Shown here piece after piece: positions 22,618 through 32,254 of a stretch of DNA of 54,450 nt. The stretch spans positions 1 to 54,450 of the forward strand of contig NZ_LOKX01000024.1 in assembly GCF_002211285.1 (NCBI RefSeq), written 5' to 3'. Made by a program: the position numbers and the translations under genes. Under the pieces are notes generated by a model. That model saw only the letters and a program-made list of their open reading frames with translations. It searched no databases and was not told the origin of the DNA. Numbering within the stretch: position 1 is the first letter of the stretch; each line of letters starts with the position of its first letter. This DNA is from Rhizobium sp. R635 (lineage in GTDB: Bacteria > Pseudomonadota > Alphaproteobacteria > Rhizobiales > Rhizobiaceae).

Positions 22618-23655
22618 TCAGCTTTCGAAGACGTGCGCCTTGCCTGAAATGTCGAGGCGGACGAGATCGCCTCGCGCGGGAAGCGCGACGCTCGAGGTCT
22701 TGATCCGGATCGGCGGCAGGGCGACGCCGTCGAGCGAGACGGCGACGGTGCAGACCGCGCCGCCGAATTCCACCTCGACGACACGTCCGGCATGGCTACG
22801 GTCGCTTTCATCGGCGACGACGCGGATTTGCTCGGGCCGCAGCATGATCTCAGCCTTGCCCTGACGGCTGCCCTCGACGGCGACATGGCCGAGAGCGCAA
22901 TCCGCAAGACCGTTTCTGATGATGGCGGGAAGCAGCACGGCATCGCCGAGGAAAAGTGCCGTCTCGCGATCCCTGGGATGGAGATACAAGGATTGCGGCG
23001 ATCCCGCCTGGATCAGCCGCCCTTCCCTCAGCACCACGACCTGATCGGCGAAAGTCAGCGCCTCTTCCTGGTCATGCGTGACGAGGATGGTGGTAATGCC
23101 CGCCGCCTGCAGCACGCGGGCAACCGCCTTGCGCATGTTTTCGCGCAGGCCCGTATCGAGCGCCGAGAATGGCTCGTCGAGCAGCATCAGCCGAGGCTTG
23201 CGGCCGAGCGCGCGGGCAAGCGCCACGCGCTGCTGCTGGCCGCCGGAAAGCTGGTGCGGGCGTCTGACCAGCATGCCGCGGTCGAGCTCGACCATGTCGA
23301 GAAGCTCGAAGATACGCTTCTCGCGGTCCGCAGCCCTTTTCTCGAAGCCGAAGCCGATATTCTCGGCGACGCTCAGGTGCGGAAACAGCGCCCCATCCTG
23401 CGAAACGATGCCGATGCCGCGCTTGTGGGCCGGCACCGCATCCGGACCGTCCGCGAGAACCTCGCCATCCAGCGTCACACTGCCGGCATCCGGCTGCTCG
23501 AAGCCGGCGATGATGCGCAACAGCGTCGTCTTGCCCGAACCGGAGGGGCCGACCACCGCCGTGCGGCTGCCCGCCTGCACTTCGAGAGAGATGTTCTTCA
23601 GCGCCTGGACCGGGCCATAACGCTTGCTGATAGTGTCGATCGTGAGCAGCGTCAT
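22618..23655 (-). CDS. fbpC: Ferric iron ABC transporter ATP-binding protein
   Basis: A 345-residue ATPase: Walker A GPSGSGKT at 36-43, signature LSGGQQQRVALARAL, Walker B LMLLDEPFSALD and the switch His in VTHDQEEAL. The C-terminal 110 residues form a TOBE-type regulatory domain (MLRPEQIRVVADE), as in FbpC, which binds iron in some members. Its ATG overlaps the permease stop by four bases, so the two are translated together. The family energises Fe3+ uptake through FbpB. Confidence 0.88.
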   Translation of the reverse strand: MTLLTIDTISKRYGPVQALKNISLEVQAGSRTAVVGPSGSGKTTLLRIIAGFEQPDAGSVTLDGEVLADGPDAVPAHKRGIGIVSQDGALFPHLSVAENIGFGFEKRAADREKRIFELLDMVELDRGMLVRRPHQLSGGQQQRVALARALGRKPRLMLLDEPFSALDTGLRENMRKAVARVLQAAGITTILVTHDQEEALTFADQVVVLREGRLIQAGSPQSLYLHPRDRETALFLGDAVLLPAIIRNGLADCALGHVAVEGSRQGKAEIMLRPEQIRVVADESDRSHAGRVVEVEFGGAVCTVAVSLDGVALPPIRIKTSSVALPARGDLVRLDISGKAHVFES

Positions 23656-25319
23656 TGGCCGGCGGTCCGTTTCGATTGGGCGTGGAGCGTCAATGTGAGC
23701 GGCAGCGACAACACGATCATCATGAAGGCATAAGGGGCAGCCGAAACGTAGTCGATCTCGCTGGTCAGCGACCAGAATTTCGTCGCCAGTGTATCGACGC
23801 CGTTGGGCGACAGCATCAGCGTCGCCGTGAGTTCATTGGTGATGCCGAGTGCGGCGAGCGCCACGCTGGCGGCGGCTCCGGGGGCTGCAAGCCGCATGGT
23901 GATCTGCCGCACGGCCTGGCCCGGCGTGCGGCCGAGGCCCATCGCCGCGCGTTCCAGTTCCACCGGCGCCTGGGCGATGCTGGCTCGCAGCCCCACCATG
24001 GCGCGCGGCAGGAAAAGCATCACATAGGCGACGAGCAGGGTTGCGAAGGTCTGGTAGAGCGGCAGCACGAGGCGCACGGTGATCGTCACCAGCGCCAGCG
24101 CCACGACGACGCCGGGCAGAGAGCCGACATAATAATGGCAGGCTTCGAGCACGCGCTGGAAGCGGCCGGGCGCACGCACGGAAAGCCAGGCCATGGGTAC
24201 TGCGGCAATCGTCGCCAGCACGCCGCCGGCAACGGCCAGCACGATCGTCTGCAGGAAAGCGCTGCCGACCTCGATGCGCCAGATCTCGGCGCCGCCGAGA
24301 TAGAGCCAACGGCCGAGCGTCGCCAGCGGCACACCGAGCGTCAGCACCGCCAGCGCCACGGGCAGCAGGACGGCCGGCACCGTAAACCAGCCGAGCCGCC
24401 GGCGGTCTGCCGGGCGCGGCGAACCGCTCCCGACGCGGGCGTAACGTTCGTTGCCGCGCAGCAGCACTTCGAGGCCGAGCAGGAAAAGGCAGCAGCCGAC
24501 GAGCACACCGCCGAGCATGTTGGAGGCCGGGCTGTTGTAGGAAGACTGGAACTGGTCGACGATCGCGGTTGCGAACGTATCGAAGCGGATCATGACGAAC
24601 AGGCCGTATTCCGACAGCAGATGCAGCGCGATCAGCAGCGAGCCGCCGCAGATGGCAAATCGCAGCTGCGGCAGCACGGCGCGGAAGAAGACGCGCCAGG
24701 GATCGAGACCGAGCGAGGCGGCCGCGTCCTCGATCGCCGGATCGAGACGGCGCAACGCGGCGGCGACCGGCAGATAGAGGAAGGGATAGTAAGCGATCAC
24801 CGAAACGAAGACGCCGCTCTCGAGGCCGCGCATGCCGGGAATGAGGCTGACCCAGGCATAGCTGTGCACGAAGGCAGGCACGGCGAGCGGCGCGATCGCC
24901 AGCCAAGCCCAGAGCCGGGCGAAGGGAATATCCGTCCGCTCTGTCAGCCAGGCAAGCGTCACGGCAAGCGCGATCGAAAGCGGAATGGTTATCGATTCGA
25001 GGAGAACCGTATTGACCAGGAGTTCGCCGACACGCGGCCGGAAGACCAGCGCCTTCACCGTTTCCCAGCCGACATCGTAGGTGATCCAGCCGATGAAGCC
25101 GAGCGGCACGAGGCTGAAGATCGCAACCACCGTTGCAAGCAGAATCACGGAAGCGTGCGGCACGCGTCCGCGCGGCAAAACCAGTCGCACGGCCTTCGGC
25201 GCGACCGGCGCCTCGTTGCCGGATGCGAGCAATCTGTTGTCCTGCAGCAAGGCCGATGCCTTCACACGCTGAAAAAGGAAGGCAACCGCCTTTGAGGGAC
25301 GGTTGCCGGATATCGTCAT
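23652..25319 (-). CDS. fbpB: Ferric iron ABC transporter permease
   Basis: A 555-residue fused permease with two copies of the BPD_transp_1 domain, about 12 membrane spans beginning at VILLATVVAIFSLVPLGFIG. EAA-like loops are seen in EDAAASLGLDPWRVFFRAVLP and ERAAMGLGRTPGQAVRQITM. This double-domain layout is typical of FbpB/AfuB iron permeases. A 50-residue basic N-terminal tail is long for the family, so a start further inside is possible. It lies between fbpA and fbpC in one operon. Confidence 0.87.
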   Translation of the reverse strand: MTISGNRPSKAVAFLFQRVKASALLQDNRLLASGNEAPVAPKAVRLVLPRGRVPHASVILLATVVAIFSLVPLGFIGWITYDVGWETVKALVFRPRVGELLVNTVLLESITIPLSIALAVTLAWLTERTDIPFARLWAWLAIAPLAVPAFVHSYAWVSLIPGMRGLESGVFVSVIAYYPFLYLPVAAALRRLDPAIEDAAASLGLDPWRVFFRAVLPQLRFAICGGSLLIALHLLSEYGLFVMIRFDTFATAIVDQFQSSYNSPASNMLGGVLVGCCLFLLGLEVLLRGNERYARVGSGSPRPADRRRLGWFTVPAVLLPVALAVLTLGVPLATLGRWLYLGGAEIWRIEVGSAFLQTIVLAVAGGVLATIAAVPMAWLSVRAPGRFQRVLEACHYYVGSLPGVVVALALVTITVRLVLPLYQTFATLLVAYVMLFLPRAMVGLRASIAQAPVELERAAMGLGRTPGQAVRQITMRLAAPGAAASVALAALGITNELTATLMLSPNGVDTLATKFWSLTSEIDYVSAAPYAFMMIVLSLPLTLTLHAQSKRTAGQ

Positions 25320-25382
25320 GCCCTAAGGTTTTCTTGAGCCAAAAGCAATAGTTTTGGCCGGATGAAGCCTGCGGCAGAAAAG

Positions 25383-26405
25383 TCAGATCAGGCCGGCGGC
25401 CGTCATCAGTTCCACGACCTTCTTGCTGTCGAGGGTCGAAGCTTCGACCTTGGGAGCGTTGAGATCGGCGAGCGGGACCAGCTTGTCGTTGGAGGCCGCA
25501 TCCTTGCCGACGGCATATTCATAGGAGGTGCCGTCCTTGAGGACAGCCTGACCCGCCTTGCCGGTGATGAACTTCAGGAAAGCCTGGGCTTCCTTCATGT
25601 GCTGCGTGGATTTCAGGACACCGCCGCCCGAAACGCTGACGAAAGCGCCCGGATCCTGGTTCTTGAAGTAGTGAAGGCCGACATTCTTGCTGTTCTCGCC
25701 GGTCTTCGCCTGATCGCCGAACCAGTAATAGTGATAGATGACCGCCCCTTCGACTTCGCCTGCGTTGACGGCCTTCATGGCGACGCTGTTGCCCTTGTAA
25801 GGGGTGGCATTGTCCTTGAGACCCTTCAGCCATGCCTTGGTGGCGTCCTCGCCCTTGAGCTGCAGCAGGGCCGCGACAATCGCCTGGAAATCGGCGCCGG
25901 CGGGCGCTGCACCCCAGCGGCCCTTCCAGGCCGGATCTGCAAGGTCGAGCAGCGACTTCGGCAGCTTGTCTTCGGTGAGCTTGGTCTTGTCATAGGCAAA
26001 GACCGTGGTGCGGGCGGCAATGCCGGTCCACATGCCGTCAGCCGGGCGATACTGTTCGGGAACCTGGTCCAGCGTTTCCTTTTCGACCGGGGCGAAGAGG
26101 CCGGCGCCATCGACCAGCGTCATGGCAGGCGAGTTCTCGGTCAGGAACACGTCGGCCGGAGAGGCGTCGCCTTCCTGGATGATCTGGTTGGCGAACTGCA
26201 TGTCGCTGCCCTGGCGCATGGTGACCTTGATGCCGGTCTCCTTGGTGAAGGCATCGATCCATTCGCGGCCCAGGCTTTCGTGCTGGGCGTTGTAAACGAC
26301 GAGACCGTCATCCTGCGCATGGGCGCTGTCTGCGAACGCGGTGGCAGAGAGAAGCGACGCGGTTAGCGCGAGCACATGGGAAAGACGATTGATAGCAACG
26401 TTCAT
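25383..26405 (-). CDS. fbpA: Iron ABC transporter substrate-binding protein
   Basis: A 340-residue periplasmic ferric-binding protein. A signal peptide (about 1-30, ending SAHAQ) precedes the mature start DDGLVVYNAQHESLGREW. The paired Tyr iron ligands are in VIYHYYWF, and VDINP-like anion contacts are replaced by GQ/GDAS blocks. GGAGG lies a few bases before the ATG. Two TGA-N9-TCA iron boxes in its upstream region point to iron-dependent RirA control of the whole fbpABC operon. Confidence 0.9.
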   Translation of the reverse strand: MNVAINRLSHVLALTASLLSATAFADSAHAQDDGLVVYNAQHESLGREWIDAFTKETGIKVTMRQGSDMQFANQIIQEGDASPADVFLTENSPAMTLVDGAGLFAPVEKETLDQVPEQYRPADGMWTGIAARTTVFAYDKTKLTEDKLPKSLLDLADPAWKGRWGAAPAGADFQAIVAALLQLKGEDATKAWLKGLKDNATPYKGNSVAMKAVNAGEVEGAVIYHYYWFGDQAKTGENSKNVGLHYFKNQDPGAFVSVSGGGVLKSTQHMKEAQAFLKFITGKAGQAVLKDGTSYEYAVGKDAASNDKLVPLADLNAPKVEASTLDSKKVVELMTAAGLI

Positions 26406-26467
26406 GATGGCCTCCGTGGCGATGTCACCCGGGCTACCCGGCGGTGATATGAGGCGTATATTTTTCC

Positions 26468-26482
26468 TGACTGCCTATTTCA
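26468..26482 (-). promoter_or_regulatory. RirA iron-responsive operator (IRO box) 1
   Basis: TGA-N9-TCA (TGACTGCCTATTTCA) lies 63 bases before the fbpA start codon. It fits the published alphaproteobacterial RirA motif TGA-N9-TCA, and RirA represses iron uptake when Fe-S cluster supply is good. A second, similar box lies 50 bases further upstream. Confidence 0.6.
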
Positions 26483-26517
26483 AGTTTGGCCTTGCCGAAA
26501 AAGACATCACAATATCT

Positions 26518-26532
26518 TGACTAAATATTTCA
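26518..26532 (-). promoter_or_regulatory. RirA iron-responsive operator (IRO box) 2
   Basis: TGACTAAATATTTCA is a second TGA-N9-TCA box and shares the TGACT...ATTTCA frame with box 1. Two matching boxes in one short promoter make chance less likely. Confidence 0.58.
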
Positions 26533-26608
26533 AATTTCAGGGAAATAAATCTCAATTCGGTCAAGAAAGACGCCACTGCGCGAGCAGCGCCTTCCTTCTG
26601 CACCGGAC

Positions 26609-28147
<1,539 letters not shown>

Positions 28148-28212
28148 TGTCGTGTTTCCAATCTTATTATTCCCAGAAGCGTTCATCGCTTCGCGGAAGC
28201 GCGTATCGCTTC

Positions 28213-29496
28213 TCAGAAGCGGGCATCGGCGAAATGGGCGACTTGAGCGCCGGCTTCGTACCATATTTCCTTGACCGCCCGGAAGCTCGGTTCGGTGGGC
28301 GCGGTCAGCGGCAGCGGCAGATCGGCCTCCGAAACCCGGCCAAGGATATGCTCTGCCAGCGTCCGGCCGAAGACCGTGCCGGGGGCGATGCCGCGGCCAT
28401 TATAACCGGAAAAGCCGATGACGCCGGGCGCAAATTTGTGGAAGCGCGGCAGCGCGTTGTCGGTCATGCCGATCTGGCCGTACCATTCGCATTCGAATTC
28501 GACATCGCCGATCTCAGGGAAAAGCCGCTTCAACGCGCGCTTGGCCCAGCTCTTATGCACTGTAAGCCCGGTATTGCGCAGCGCCCCGACGCTGCCGAAG
28601 ACGAGCCGGCCGGCCTGGTCCATGCGGAAGGAGGAGAGGATGTCCTTGGTATCCCATGCGCCCTCCCGTCCCGGCAGGATCGTCTGGCGCAGATTGTGGC
28701 CGAGCGGCACGGTGGCGAAATTGAAATAGGGCAGATAGACCTGTTCGTTGCGCACCTGCTCGAACGGGCCGGTGCTGTAGGCATCCGTCGCGACGATGAT
28801 CCAGTCCGCGCTGACGTCGCCCTTGGCCGTCTTCACGCTCCAGCGGCTGCCGCTGCGCTCGGTTGCAACGACCGGGCTCGATGTGTGGACGGTGACTCCC
28901 GCTTTGACCGCGGCATGGGCAAGGCCACGCGCATAGGCCAGCGGCTGCAGCGTTCCGGCGCGCAGGTCGAGCAGCGAGCCGGCATAGGCATCGCTGCCGA
29001 TGCGTTTGGCCGTCTCCGCCGCATCGAGCAGCGTCACCGGCGCGCCGCGGGCGGACCATTGCGCCACGCGCTCTTCGAGTTCCTTCAGCCCGTCGTCGCC
29101 CACGGCGCAATGCAGCGTGCCGTTCCGTTCGAGCTCGCAGGCAATCCCGTGCTTGTCGATCAGTTCCATGACGAGCTTCGGCGCGCTGCCGAGCAGATTG
29201 AGCAGGCGTTCTCCATGTACGGGACCGAGCACGCCCGGCAAGTCGTTCGGCATCACCCACATGCCGGCATTGATCAGCCCGACATTGCGTCCCGCGCCGC
29301 CGAAGCCGATTTCCTTCGCCTCCAGCAGCACCACCTTCGATCCGGCTTCGGCAAGATGGAGCGCGGAAGAAAGGCCGGTATAACCGCCGCCGACGATGAC
29401 GACGTCGGCCGAGACCGCGCCTTCGAGAGGCGAGGTCGCCGGCGCTTGCGGAGCGGTCTTTTCCCAGAGGCCGTGGGAGCGCGGATCATTCAGCAT
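28213..29496 (-). CDS. FAD-dependent amine/pipecolate oxidase-like oxidoreductase
   Basis: A 427-residue DAO-superfamily flavoprotein. The ADP-binding fold is ADVVIVGGGYTGLSSALHLAE at about 30-50, followed by GFGGAGRNVGLINAG, and the C-terminal GFSGYNGRGIAPGTVFG closes the FAD site. Members oxidise secondary amines such as L-pipecolate (AmaA), gamma-glutamylputrescine (PuuB) or sarcosine. The partner ALDH7 gene 65 bases downstream favours pipecolate, giving piperideine-6-carboxylate. It is divergent from a LysR gene that probably regulates it. Confidence 0.78.
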   Translation of the reverse strand: MLNDPRSHGLWEKTAPQAPATSPLEGAVSADVVIVGGGYTGLSSALHLAEAGSKVVLLEAKEIGFGGAGRNVGLINAGMWVMPNDLPGVLGPVHGERLLNLLGSAPKLVMELIDKHGIACELERNGTLHCAVGDDGLKELEERVAQWSARGAPVTLLDAAETAKRIGSDAYAGSLLDLRAGTLQPLAYARGLAHAAVKAGVTVHTSSPVVATERSGSRWSVKTAKGDVSADWIIVATDAYSTGPFEQVRNEQVYLPYFNFATVPLGHNLRQTILPGREGAWDTKDILSSFRMDQAGRLVFGSVGALRNTGLTVHKSWAKRALKRLFPEIGDVEFECEWYGQIGMTDNALPRFHKFAPGVIGFSGYNGRGIAPGTVFGRTLAEHILGRVSEADLPLPLTAPTEPSFRAVKEIWYEAGAQVAHFADARF

Positions 29497-29699
29497 GGCT
29501 CGGTCCGATCGAATGGAATGGCGGTAGTCTAATGCATAAAACCAGGACTTGAAGCGCCGGCCCGGCACATCCGCATGGAAACGAAGACTTTCGGCATCGG
29601 GAGGCTCCGGCTCATTCCGTTTTTGCAGGATGAAACTCTTTACAAGCTCGACAAAGCCGGAAATATCGACATTTCGGAAATAGCTCATTCTGAACCGGA

Positions 29700-30608
29700 A
29701 TGACCATGCTCGCCTCAAGACGTTTTCTGCCGTCGATTTCGCATCTCGCCGCCTTCGAGGCGGTCGCCCGCACCGGCAGCGTCACGGCGGCGGCGCGCGA
29801 ACTCGACCTGACGCAGAGCGCCGTCAGCCGCCAGGTGAGCGCGCTGGAAGAGCAGCTCGGCGTCGAGCTTTTCCTGCGCGAACGCCAGACCATGCGGCTG
29901 ACGCTTGCCGGCGACGGCTACGCCCGCGAGATCCGCGAGGCGCTGCGGCGCATATCGAGCGCCTCCTTGAACCTGCGCGCCAACCCGCATGGCGGCACGC
30001 TCAACCTCGCCATCCTGCCGACCTTCGGCACGCGCTGGCTGGCGCCCAGGCTGGGACGCTTTCTCGCCGCCAATCCCGGCGTGACGATCAATCTCGTGAC
30101 CCGGCTTTCGCCCTTCGATTTCCGTCTCGATTCGATCGACGCCGCCATTCACTTCGGCCATCCGCACTGGCCGGGCGCCGAACTGACCTTTCTGATGTCG
30201 GAACGCACGGTGCCGGCCTGCAGCCCCGATTTTCTCAAACAACACGCGATTTCGAAACCTGAGGATCTGCTCACCGTTCCGCTTCTGCACCTGACGACGC
30301 GGCCCGACGCCTGGGAGCAATGGCTCGCCGGCAACGGCGTTGCCTTCGATAGCGTGCACGGCATGCTCTTCGATCAGTTCGCCACCGCAGCACAAGCCGC
30401 GATCGCCGGTCTCGGCGTCGCGCTATTGCCGACATTCCTGATGCAGGAGGAACTCAGGCGCGGCGACCTCGTCGCTGCCGTCGACCGTGAAATGGAAAGC
30501 CGCGAACGCTATTATCTCGCCTTTCCGTCCGAGCGCGCCGACTATGCGCCGCTTACCGCCTTTCGCGACTGGATCGTCGCGGAAGCGGCCGCCGGCCCCG
30601 CCTTATGA
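29700..30608 (+). CDS. LysR-family transcriptional regulator (GcvA-like)
   Basis: A 302-residue LTTR: helix-turn-helix at about 14-65 (HLAAFEAVARTGSVTAAARE, LTQSAVSRQVSALEEQLG) and a periplasmic-binding-type effector domain from about 95, with GcvA-like GHPHWPG and GLGVALLPTFL. It is divergent from the FAD oxidase and ALDH genes across 203 bases, the usual layout for an LTTR controlling its neighbours. The effector is unknown; pipecolate or another lysine intermediate is a reasonable guess. Confidence 0.88.
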   Translation: MTMLASRRFLPSISHLAAFEAVARTGSVTAAARELDLTQSAVSRQVSALEEQLGVELFLRERQTMRLTLAGDGYAREIREALRRISSASLNLRANPHGGTLNLAILPTFGTRWLAPRLGRFLAANPGVTINLVTRLSPFDFRLDSIDAAIHFGHPHWPGAELTFLMSERTVPACSPDFLKQHAISKPEDLLTVPLLHLTTRPDAWEQWLAGNGVAFDSVHGMLFDQFATAAQAAIAGLGVALLPTFLMQEELRRGDLVAAVDREMESRERYYLAFPSERADYAPLTAFRDWIVAEAAAGPAL

Positions 30609-30677
30609 GGAACGGCTTGCATCGGCATGGCGGTTTCGACCATTATGCGCCCCAAACAAACCTTTCAGGAAATCCCC

Positions 30678-30914
30678 ATGAAGCCGATCTTCGTCCAGCT
30701 CCAATGCGCTCCCGGCAAGACCTATGAGGTCGCCGACGCCATATACCAGACCGAACTGGTCTCGGAGCTCTATTCCACAAGCGGCGACTACGACCTGCTG
30801 TTGAAGGTCTACATCGAGGAAGGCCAGGATATCGGCAAGTTCATCAACGACAACATCGCCAATATTCCAGGCATCGTCCGCTCGTTGACGACCCTCACCT
30901 TCAAAGCCTTCTGA
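30678..30914 (+). CDS. Stand-alone Lrp/AsnC ligand-binding (RAM) domain protein
   Basis: A 78-residue protein corresponding to just the C-terminal RAM domain of Lrp/AsnC regulators, with no DNA-binding part. VADAIYQTELVSELYSTSGDYDLLLKVY is the signature. AGGAA precedes the ATG at 30678. Such small proteins bind amino acids as oligomers and can modulate full-length Lrp proteins or enzymes. It follows the LysR gene by 69 bases, in the lysine/pipecolate-like locus, and may sense the same amino acid. Confidence 0.82.
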   Translation: MKPIFVQLQCAPGKTYEVADAIYQTELVSELYSTSGDYDLLLKVYIEEGQDIGKFINDNIANIPGIVRSLTTLTFKAF

Positions 30915-31059
30915 ATTCCCGTCAGATACGGTTAACCCTGTCGCCAAGAATCACCTCTCCACGACACCGCTGAAACCACGCCTTAACGCCTGAGATATCT
31001 GGTCGCTGCTATAAAATCCGCGCCAACACGAGCTTGGCACGCGCAGCGATAGGTGAAAA

Positions 31060-32235
31060 ATGGCGATCGTCGAGGCAGACAGGGAGCACGGGAATCCGCA
31101 GCCGGAAACCGCTCCGCTGATCGTCCATGTCGTGCGCCAGTTCCTGCCCAATCGCGGCGGCCTGGAAGACGTGGTCGCCAATCTCGCCCGCCAGACCGTC
31201 CGCCGCGGTTATCGCGTCCGCGTCGTGACGCTGGATTCGCTGTTCACCGCACCTGAGAAAAAGCTGCCGCCTCGCGAAGACATCGACGGCATCGAAGTCG
31301 TGCGCATCCCCTGGTCGGGCAGCAGCCGTTATCCGATGGCGCCACAGGTTTTCCGCCATCTCGGCGATGCCGATCTCGTGCACGTCCACGCCATCGACTT
31401 CTTCTTTGACGCTCTCGCCTGGGGTCGGCTGCTGCACGGCAAGCCGATGATCGTTACCACCCATGGCGGCTTCTTCCACACCAGGAAATACGCCGCGATC
31501 AAGAAGATCTGGTTCAGGACACTGACCCGCGCCTCGGCGATGGCCTACCGGCGCGTCGTCTGCTGCAGCGCCTCCGATCTCAAGCAGTTTTCCGAGATCG
31601 CGCCCGACAGCCTGCTGATCGAAAACGGCGCCGATATCGGCAAATTCGCCGATACCGCTTCGCGCCGGCCAAAGCGCCGCATCGTCACGATCGGCCGGTT
31701 CTCGGTGAACAAGCGGCTCGACCACCTGCTCGATGCGATGGCCACGCTGAAGACCCGCGACCCGGAATGGCATCTCGACATCGTCGGCGCCGAATCCGAC
31801 CTGAACCGGAGGGATGTCGACGGCGAGATCGAAAGCCGCAACCTCACCGGCCGCGTCACGCTGCATGTGTCGCCCGATAACGACACCATCCGCCGCGTCA
31901 TCGCCGAGGCTTCGCTCTTCGCCTCCGCCTCGGAATATGAAGGTTTCGGGCTGGTGGCGCTGGAGGCGATGAGCGCCGGCCTGCTGCCGGTGCTGAACGC
32001 CAACGATGCCTTTCAGACGCTCGCCGCCCGGCATCCCGCCATCAAACTCACCGATTTCACCCGTCCTGAAGCAGCCGCCACGGCGATCGGTTCAGCCTAC
32101 GAGGATCTTTCGCGCGAACCGGACGTCGTCCGCGCGAGACTTCTCGACGCCGCGCGCGGCTATTCCTGGGATATCGTCGCAGGCCGCTATATCGATCTCT
32201 ACAGATCGCTTGATATCGCCGCGGAAAGCATCTGA
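31060..32235 (+). CDS. GT4-family glycosyltransferase
   Basis: A 391-residue GT-B fold enzyme. The N-terminal acceptor domain has HVVRQFLPNRGGLEDVVANL, the Gly-rich loop of GT4 enzymes; the donor domain contains IVTIGRFSVNKRLDHLLDAM and the EX7E motif in SEYEGFGLVALEAMSAG. GT4 enzymes use nucleotide sugars to extend lipopolysaccharide or exopolysaccharide. It is transcribed towards the flippase-hydrolase gene, ending 19 bases from it, and probably serves the same glycan. The sugar specificity is unknown. Confidence 0.88.
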   Translation: MAIVEADREHGNPQPETAPLIVHVVRQFLPNRGGLEDVVANLARQTVRRGYRVRVVTLDSLFTAPEKKLPPREDIDGIEVVRIPWSGSSRYPMAPQVFRHLGDADLVHVHAIDFFFDALAWGRLLHGKPMIVTTHGGFFHTRKYAAIKKIWFRTLTRASAMAYRRVVCCSASDLKQFSEIAPDSLLIENGADIGKFADTASRRPKRRIVTIGRFSVNKRLDHLLDAMATLKTRDPEWHLDIVGAESDLNRRDVDGEIESRNLTGRVTLHVSPDNDTIRRVIAEASLFASASEYEGFGLVALEAMSAGLLPVLNANDAFQTLAARHPAIKLTDFTRPEAAATAIGSAYEDLSREPDVVRARLLDAARGYSWDIVAGRYIDLYRSLDIAAESI

Positions 32236-32254
32236 TCCCACCTGGAAATCCCGA

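Noticed and set aside
23655..25295. A 546-codon plus-strand open frame opposite the iron permease
   Set aside because: Extremely His/Arg/Gln-rich and mirrors the permease codons; no domain is recognisable.
28148..28212. Repeated GAAGCG units between the oxidase and dehydrogenase genes as a small tandem repeat array
   Set aside because: The units are irregularly spaced and few; more likely low-complexity chance than a functional repeat.
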